From contig JABGQT010000108.1 in NCBI GenBank assembly GCA_018648685.1, positions 1-55,620 of the forward strand: 55,620 nt of DNA, written 5' to 3'. Of this stretch, positions 50,031 to 55,620 are shown piece after piece. A model generated the notes under the pieces. That model had not been told where the DNA came from. It worked only from the letters and a program-made list of their open reading frames with translations, and did not search any database. Each line of letters starts with the position of its first letter. Position 1 is the stretch's first letter. This DNA comes from Anaerolineae bacterium. Its GTDB lineage: Bacteria; Chloroflexota; Anaerolineae; Anaerolineales; Villigracilaceae. A program made the position numbers and the translations under genes.

Positions 50031-53000
50031 TTATTTTTCGCCAATCATCTTGAGGAAAACCTTAACTACTTTCGGATCAAAGCGTGTTCCTGCTTCGTTT
50101 TTCAGGTAATCGACAACGGTTTTCCTGTCCCAGGCTTTGCGATAATAGCGATCTGAAAGTAACGCATCCCAGACATCGATGACAGAGAAGACGCGCGCTG
50201 CAATGGGAATATCTTCTCCTTTTAGCCCCTGTGGATATCCCCGCCCATCCCAGCGTTCGTGATGGGAGTAAGGGATATCAAGCGCAGGACGGAGATATGG
50301 AATGGAAGATAGCATTTGATGGGCAAAGCTTGGGTGTTGACGCATGATCGCCCATTCATCTTTGCTCAGGGGGCCTGGTTTGCGTAAAATATGATCTGGG
50401 ATGCCCATCTTTCCGATGTCATGAAGTAGTGCGCCACGGTAGACGTGAATAAGGTTGTTTTCGGAGACGCCTAGCTTGCGCGCAAGTTGTAGGGTGAGAT
50501 CTGTCACGTTTAGCGTGTGACCCTGTGTTTCTTTATCGCGTAGTTCGAGAGCTTTTCCCCAGCCTTCAAGGGTTGTGTCATAGGCACGACCCAGTTCTTC
50601 GTTGCTATCTTTGAGGTCTTCAAAAAGATAGTTGTTGTCAACTGCGATTGCTGCTTGCCCTGCTAGTGCTTGCAGGAAATCCTTCCACTCTTGCTGCGGG
50701 CTGATATTTTTACGATGGAACACTTCTAGAACCCCGAGTGTTTTTCCTTTTGCTATTAGAGGCACACAATAATACTTAAGGAAGTTTTCTTTTTCAAACC
50801 ATTCTTTTCTTAGACATTGCTTTTCTTTGCAAGGAATTCCTACGGATTGTATTACGCGGCTTTTGGTAGCTTTGCCAGGTAGACCCTCGTCTTTTTTTAA
50901 GTTGGTGTTGGTAAAAAGCTGGGTTTCGAAACCGTTCCCAACGAAATATTTTAAGTTCTCGTTGATTGGCGTGGTGAGTAGGATATTTGCAGCATCTACG
51001 CCTAATTGAGCAATAGTGTGGTCAATTAAAATTTTAAGTGTTATGGACAGATTCACATTGGAACTGATAGCTGAGTCGATATTGCGCAAGGTTGTTAGAC
51101 GCTGTACCTGTTTCTCTGTTCGTTCGTGAAGGCGGGCGCGCTGAATAGCATTGCCTGCTATTTCAGTGATTGTGGTGAGAAGATGAATATCTTCTTTTTT
51201 AAACTCTCTTGGCATTTCATCCATTACTGCAATTGCGCCAATTATGCCTTCTGTAGAGCGAATAGGGACCCATGCTCCCGTCCAGCCATCAGGAAATTCA
51301 TGCCCTTTGTCAAGTCGGATATAAGGGTCTGTACTTAAATTCGGAGAAATATGACTTTCGCCACTTTGGTAGATATGCCCTATGAGCCCAATATCATTGT
51401 CTTGGCGATTTGGCTGTGTATCCTTAACCCAACCGCTAGAGGCAGCACGATAGACTTCTTTTCTGTTTGGATCACTTACCCAAAGGGCGCACACCTCTAT
51501 ATTAAGAGAGCCTTTGATCTCTTCTAATATGATAGGGAACATTTCTTCGGGCGTTTCAGCGCTTCTTAGTGCTGTGGATGTTCGGTTCACTGCTTCCAGC
51601 TCTGCAAGACGATTGTTAATTTGCTCAAATTGTCTGACACTGTGAACAGCACCGGCAACTTGTGTGGCAAAGAGACTCATGATCCGCTCATCAGCTTCTG
51701 TGAAATAACGCGTATTTGGGTATATTTCATAAAACGCTAATACGCCAATCAAATTGCCTGCATAGAGCATAGGGACTTCCATAACGGAAGTAAAGGGGAT
51801 ATCTCCATATTTCTTAGACTTCCCTTGCCAGACCTGATAATCATCAACACGAATGGGCTTGAGTGTTTCTGCGATAAGTCCAGCCATCCCCTCGCCTTTT
51901 GCAAGGCGCATATTTTTTATCTTATCCTTGTACTCTTCAGGCAGCCCATAATCAACAGCAACGCTAAGTTCTTCTGTATTGCTGTCATACAAGTAAATAT
52001 CGCCACAAGACACGCCTAAAAGCAGAACGGCGCGTTCAAGTGTGGTTGCTAAAAGGGTCTCCATTTCTTGCGGAGCAACAAGATCTTGTGTAATTCTATA
52101 AAGTTCTGCGAACTCTTTGCCCCGTTGCCCGGTTTCATAAAAGAGACGTGCATTTTCTATGGCTGCGGCAGCATGTGATGCGAGCATTTCGAGTAAAACC
52201 TTCTCCTCTTCACCATAGATATTGGGTGCGTAATCTTGCGCTGAAAGCACACCAACTAATTTCTCTCCTACATACATCGGAGAAACAAGGCGTGAGCGCA
52301 CATTTTCTTTTGAGCCAAAGCGATTTTCTTGAACTTGCGGACTTTCATTAGATAAGTCTTGAGAAATAAAGGAACTTTTTCTTTTTTCTGCAAGAGAAAT
52401 TAGGCTGCTTTTTCTAGGGATTTTTTTTGCACTATATCGTTTACCTCGATCAATCAGGAAAATTGCATCATCATAATCTTTTTCTTCATCCCTTAGAGAG
52501 ATGACAAATGCATCACAAGGCATCAGCTCTTTTGCAGTATGATAGACTGCTTGATAAGTTTTTTCAGGGGACTGTATATCGCGCAAAATATCTTGGCTTA
52601 AGCGATGCAAAATGGTGTGCCGTTCAGTTGCTTTTATAGCATCTTCATACAGGCGTGCATTTTCAATGGCTGATGCAGCCTGGTGGGCAAAAGTCTGAGC
52701 TAGATCGGCATCTTTGCTTGTATATATATCAGCTTGGCGGCTATCCAGAGTGATATAGCCAATGACCTTGCTTCTTACAATTAAAGGAACCCCCATCCAG
52801 CCGCGTACATAGTCTGTTTCTGCCCAGCTCTTAAAATAAGGTTTTTTTTGCACATCTGCAATGATAAGCGGATGCGAGCTTTCTACTATTTTTTCTAAAA
52901 GAGGGTCCTTTGTGGGAAAGGACTTTCCCACTTGGCTTTCTAAATTTGGCAGACCATATCCACCTGTTATTGTGACCTTGTCTCCCTCCAGGAGCATAAT

Positions 53001-55397
53001 AGCGGCACTGTCATAAGAGATCGCCCTTTTTATAGATGCAAGGATTGTATTAAGTACTTCTTCTAAGTTAAGCGAAGAAGAGATTGTGTGCGCAGATTGG
53101 CGCAGGGTTTCTGCCTCTTGCCGCCTCTTTTGTTCAGCATCAAAAAGGCGTGCGTTTTCAACGGCAATTGCGGCCTGATAAGCAAATGATTGAGCTATTG
53201 TTGCGCTTTCTTCAGTAAAATAATTCTTTTGTCTGCTATCGACAGCTAACATCCCGACAGTTTTGTCGCGAACAATTAACGGAACACCCATCCAGGAGTG
53301 GATGTGATTATGGGGATGCGAGCGGAAAGGCGCGTGTTCCGCTTGTGCATCATTTAGAATATAAGTGTGCTTTTCTTGGATCACACGTGTGTTGGGGTTG
53401 CTTCCGTCAAGAGAAAAGTGTAGATTCTCGATCTCATCAGAATTCTGCCAGCCTCGCCCTCCAAAAATTCTTAACTCATTACCTTCTAGAATTTGAACAC
53501 TGGCACTATCGTATGGTAAAACGAATGATAACTGCTCTAAAATTCGCTTTACCGCTTCTTTAAGATTCAACGATGCCGTTACAGCAAGTGCTGTTTCTTT
53601 TAATATTTCAGCTTCTTCACGGCGCTTCTTTTCAGCCTTGAAGAGACTTGCATTTTGAATAGCAATTGCTGCATGGTTGGCAAATGATGTTACAAGTTGA
53701 GCATCTTCTTCTGTGAAATGCTCAAGCTTTCCGCTATCCAGTGTAAGAATACCAATTGGCGTATCTTGGACAATAAGAGGAATCCCTAACCATGACTGTA
53801 TCGAGGGCATTTCTTTAAATACTTCATAAGCTTGTGGGGCATTTTTTAAAATTAGTGGAGCCTTGCTTTGAATAACTATTGTATTGGGATTATCTGCAGG
53901 AAAAGGGAAAGTTCTATCTTTTTCTGTTTCAAGCACTAAGTCTCCACGCCCTCCAACAATTTCTAAATACCCATCTCTTAGTAATTGTATAGAAGCACTA
54001 TCAAAGGAAACCACTTCTACTAGTTCTTCAAGAATTAAGTTAATGGCTTCCTCTTGACTTAGTGTGGTGGTTAAAATTGCCGCAGATTCTTGTAGTTTTT
54101 CAGCAACCTGACGTCGTTTTTGTTCCGTTTCAAGGAGACGAATTTTTTCAATCGCCGTTGATATTTGGCCTGCGATAATCGTTAGCAAGCGTTCGTTGTC
54201 TGGTGTGAAAAAATCTTTTTTCGCACTTTCAGCATTGATCACACCAATGACTTCCTCGCCGCTTTTTATCGGAATACATAATTCGGAGCGCGCCAAAGAA
54301 GTAAATGGCACATAATCTTCTGAATTGTTAATATCATTTACGCGAAGAGCTTTTCCTGTTGAGGCTACTTTTCCTGTAATCCCTTTTGAAACATGAATGG
54401 GTTTAAATACTTCTTCAGCAGAAACCCCTTGATAAGATGGGTGGGGGTGTAAATTTCCCTTCTCGTGATCTAACAAAAGAATACCGTAATTGTCAGCGTA
54501 GAGAGTATTCCCAATGATATTTGTTATTTGACGTAAAAGATCTTTTTGGTTTGATGCCTGTGAACTTGTAAAAGATGTTGCTTGTAAGATATTTAATTCG
54601 TTGAGTTGATTTTGAAGGGCTGCCTCTGTATTTTTTCGCTGCGTAATTTCTCTGGCAATTGCAATAATTACATCTTTTCCGAAATGATTTCCTTTGTAAA
54701 TACGTACTTCCTTAGGGAAAATTTCACCATTCTTTCTCTTGCCCCAAAACTCGAACTCCTGTGCTTCTCCGTTATAAGCTTTTTCAATTTTTGTTGCAAT
54801 ATCTTCTAGATCGTTTTTTCCTGGAGCAGCAAGAAAATCAGGGGTTTTACCAAGAAAATCTTCTCTGGGAATTCCGTATAGCTTTACTGCCCCCTCATTT
54901 ACATCAAGAAAACAGCCATCTTCATCTTGAATATAGATAGCATCTTCTATGCTATTAAATAAATCACTATAGCTGACTTCGCTTTCGACCAACACTTGTT
55001 TTGCTGCTTTTCTTGCCCTTAGATCGCGACCGATGAGTAGAATTTCTTCAAACTTCCCATCTCCGGAGACCACAGGTGTGGAGCGAACTTCTAATGGGGT
55101 TTTGCCACCATCTTTGTTTTTGATCTCTGTTTCATAGGAATAAACTTCCTTTGACCCCGCTTTTCTTTCAATATGACGTTCTTCTAGCCCTTTAATATAC
55201 TCAGGCGATATAAAATCAACAACTCTTTTCCCTTCAGTCTCTTCTGCGCTATAGCCGGTAATTTCTGTCCAGGCAGGGTTGACATAGATGATCTTTCCTA
55301 GAACATCTTGGGTCATAATAATATCGCGGGAACTCTTTGCTAGTAAGCGATAATAATTATTTTCTTGCTGTTTTTTTGCACCGCTTTTTGCGCTCAT
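50031..55397 (-). CDS. Giant cytoplasmic PAS2-GAF8-HD-GYP protein
   Basis: A 1788-residue signalling protein without a membrane helix. Order: PAS 15-133, PAS 140-258, then eight GAF domains at about 285-425, 445-588, 610-753, 772-917, 930-1087, 1105-1258, 1275-1425 and 1440-1595, then HD-GYP at about 1605-1785. The HD pair is His1659-Asp1660 and the GYP motif is Gly1720-Tyr-Pro, with HHERWDG before it, so the catalytic end looks intact for cyclic-di-GMP hydrolysis. GAF2, GAF3 and GAF4 are close relatives (each with SFDSA or SYDSA, GG-GR/GY, W-x-GVPLIV and DSRQ), joined by helical linkers ending ENARLF. The three-fold similarity points to internal duplication. No kinase or GGDEF domain is present. 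Confidence 0.93.
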   Translation of the reverse strand: MSAKSGAKKQQENNYYRLLAKSSRDIIMTQDVLGKIIYVNPAWTEITGYSAEETEGKRVVDFISPEYIKGLEERHIERKAGSKEVYSYETEIKNKDGGKTPLEVRSTPVVSGDGKFEEILLIGRDLRARKAAKQVLVESEVSYSDLFNSIEDAIYIQDEDGCFLDVNEGAVKLYGIPREDFLGKTPDFLAAPGKNDLEDIATKIEKAYNGEAQEFEFWGKRKNGEIFPKEVRIYKGNHFGKDVIIAIAREITQRKNTEAALQNQLNELNILQATSFTSSQASNQKDLLRQITNIIGNTLYADNYGILLLDHEKGNLHPHPSYQGVSAEEVFKPIHVSKGITGKVASTGKALRVNDINNSEDYVPFTSLARSELCIPIKSGEEVIGVINAESAKKDFFTPDNERLLTIIAGQISTAIEKIRLLETEQKRRQVAEKLQESAAILTTTLSQEEAINLILEELVEVVSFDSASIQLLRDGYLEIVGGRGDLVLETEKDRTFPFPADNPNTIVIQSKAPLILKNAPQAYEVFKEMPSIQSWLGIPLIVQDTPIGILTLDSGKLEHFTEEDAQLVTSFANHAAIAIQNASLFKAEKKRREEAEILKETALAVTASLNLKEAVKRILEQLSFVLPYDSASVQILEGNELRIFGGRGWQNSDEIENLHFSLDGSNPNTRVIQEKHTYILNDAQAEHAPFRSHPHNHIHSWMGVPLIVRDKTVGMLAVDSRQKNYFTEESATIAQSFAYQAAIAVENARLFDAEQKRRQEAETLRQSAHTISSSLNLEEVLNTILASIKRAISYDSAAIMLLEGDKVTITGGYGLPNLESQVGKSFPTKDPLLEKIVESSHPLIIADVQKKPYFKSWAETDYVRGWMGVPLIVRSKVIGYITLDSRQADIYTSKDADLAQTFAHQAASAIENARLYEDAIKATERHTILHRLSQDILRDIQSPEKTYQAVYHTAKELMPCDAFVISLRDEEKDYDDAIFLIDRGKRYSAKKIPRKSSLISLAEKRKSSFISQDLSNESPQVQENRFGSKENVRSRLVSPMYVGEKLVGVLSAQDYAPNIYGEEEKVLLEMLASHAAAAIENARLFYETGQRGKEFAELYRITQDLVAPQEMETLLATTLERAVLLLGVSCGDIYLYDSNTEELSVAVDYGLPEEYKDKIKNMRLAKGEGMAGLIAETLKPIRVDDYQVWQGKSKKYGDIPFTSVMEVPMLYAGNLIGVLAFYEIYPNTRYFTEADERIMSLFATQVAGAVHSVRQFEQINNRLAELEAVNRTSTALRSAETPEEMFPIILEEIKGSLNIEVCALWVSDPNRKEVYRAASSGWVKDTQPNRQDNDIGLIGHIYQSGESHISPNLSTDPYIRLDKGHEFPDGWTGAWVPIRSTEGIIGAIAVMDEMPREFKKEDIHLLTTITEIAGNAIQRARLHERTEKQVQRLTTLRNIDSAISSNVNLSITLKILIDHTIAQLGVDAANILLTTPINENLKYFVGNGFETQLFTNTNLKKDEGLPGKATKSRVIQSVGIPCKEKQCLRKEWFEKENFLKYYCVPLIAKGKTLGVLEVFHRKNISPQQEWKDFLQALAGQAAIAVDNNYLFEDLKDSNEELGRAYDTTLEGWGKALELRDKETQGHTLNVTDLTLQLARKLGVSENNLIHVYRGALLHDIGKMGIPDHILRKPGPLSKDEWAIMRQHPSFAHQMLSSIPYLRPALDIPYSHHERWDGRGYPQGLKGEDIPIAARVFSVIDVWDALLSDRYYRKAWDRKTVVDYLKNEAGTRFDPKVVKVFLKMIGEK

Positions 55398-55528
55398 CTT
55401 TTTTTCTATTTTTTCGTTGCCAATACAATTTGTCGAATTTTCGTTTATTGTACCTTGTATTCGCGGGCATTTCTATTTCAAAAAATACTACTGGTGCATA
55501 CAAAATTTCCAAGCCAACCTTAAAGAAA

Positions 55529-55554
55529 AAAAGATGAGCAAAAGCTCATCTTTT
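55529..55554. terminator. Intrinsic terminator
   Basis: Stem AAAAGATGAGC / GCTCATCTTTT with loop AAAA. On the minus strand it is followed by a T run and would end the tRNA-Cys transcript. Confidence 0.85.
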
Positions 55555-55567
55555 ACTTCTTTCTTAG

Positions 55568-55620
55568 AGGCGACGACGGGACTCGAACCCGTGATCAGGG
55601 TTTTGCAGACCCGTGCCTTA
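55568..55620 (-). tRNA. tRNA-Cys (GCA), partial at window edge
   Basis: The minus strand shows the anticodon loop TCTGCAAAA with anticodon GCA, the T arm ACGGG TTCGAGT CCCGT, and the acceptor 3' strand CGTCGCC followed by T, the discriminator expected for tRNA-Cys. The CCA end is not encoded (CTA follows). The D arm and 5' acceptor lie beyond the window. Confidence 0.9.

Overview
The window looks like a chromosomal segment of a member of the Chloroflexota, probably class Anaerolineae. This rests on style and gene content, not on a database search. Several envelope proteins carry Thr-Pro-rich linkers or tails (3019, 9399). There is a RodZ-like protein with cytoplasmic helix-turn-helix domains, a kinase-propeller protein, a very large PAS/GAF/HD-GYP protein, and several families of short dispersed intergenic repeats. 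No rRNA, CRISPR array, transposase, integrase or phage gene was seen, so most of it is core genome with a few accessory insertions.

Layout. 1-4.6 kb: an atypical SDR, a 59-residue zinc ribbon, MurJ, a TPR-like membrane protein and a CopD-like membrane protein, closed by a terminator. 4.6-11.6 kb (minus strand): a TetR/HXXEE pair with a perfect operator palindrome, an AT-rich orphan gene lying beside a duplicated cysQ 3' end, a CysQ-like phosphatase, RimO, a RodZ-like protein with two HTH domains, and bL9. 11.7-15.3 kb: an FtsB-like protein, tRNA-Met, a TIR/beta-helix protein and FolC. 15.4-24.5 kb (plus strand): Lon, an SDR, an M24 peptidase, a 53-residue membrane protein, a PLC-like protein, an alpha/beta hydrolase, an MFS transporter, an MBL hydrolase and a polytopic membrane protein. 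24.6-27.5 kb (minus): a CDF metal exporter, a DUF402 gene broken by one in-frame stop, an HD protein and a YdcF/SanA-like protein. 27.6-32.1 kb (minus): a phosphonate-type ABC importer whose binding protein is two unrelated binding proteins fused and whose permease has a large insertion. 32.4-33.9 kb: a DUF4230 protein and a lipoyl-pathway transferase.

34.0-39.9 kb holds the most striking block. One promoter reads into a Ser/Thr kinase with a PQQ propeller, a PP2C phosphatase, a J-domain/VWA protein, a zinc-ribbon/FHA protein, an 80-residue acidic protein and an OmpR-type response regulator, with gaps of 1-15 nt or short overlaps. A NarL-type regulator follows after a hairpin. This looks like a complete phospho-signalling circuit: writer, eraser, reader, effector and transcription output.

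40.8-44.2 kb is the yqeY-pgpH-ybeY-dgkA cluster. 44.3-47.8 kb holds a secreted protein and WecB/WecC for UDP-ManNAcA. 47.9-50.0 kb holds an NfeD/slipin pair and a GNAT acetyltransferase. 50.0-55.4 kb is one 1788-residue PAS2-GAF8-HD-GYP protein, and a partial tRNA-Cys runs off the right edge.

Recurring regulatory features are sigma70-type promoters with 16-17 bp spacers and several genes whose -10 box lies only 6-8 nt before the start codon, which suggests leaderless mRNAs. Repeat families recur at 1264, 9334 and 15375 (36-nt element) and at 87 and 13917 (39-nt element).
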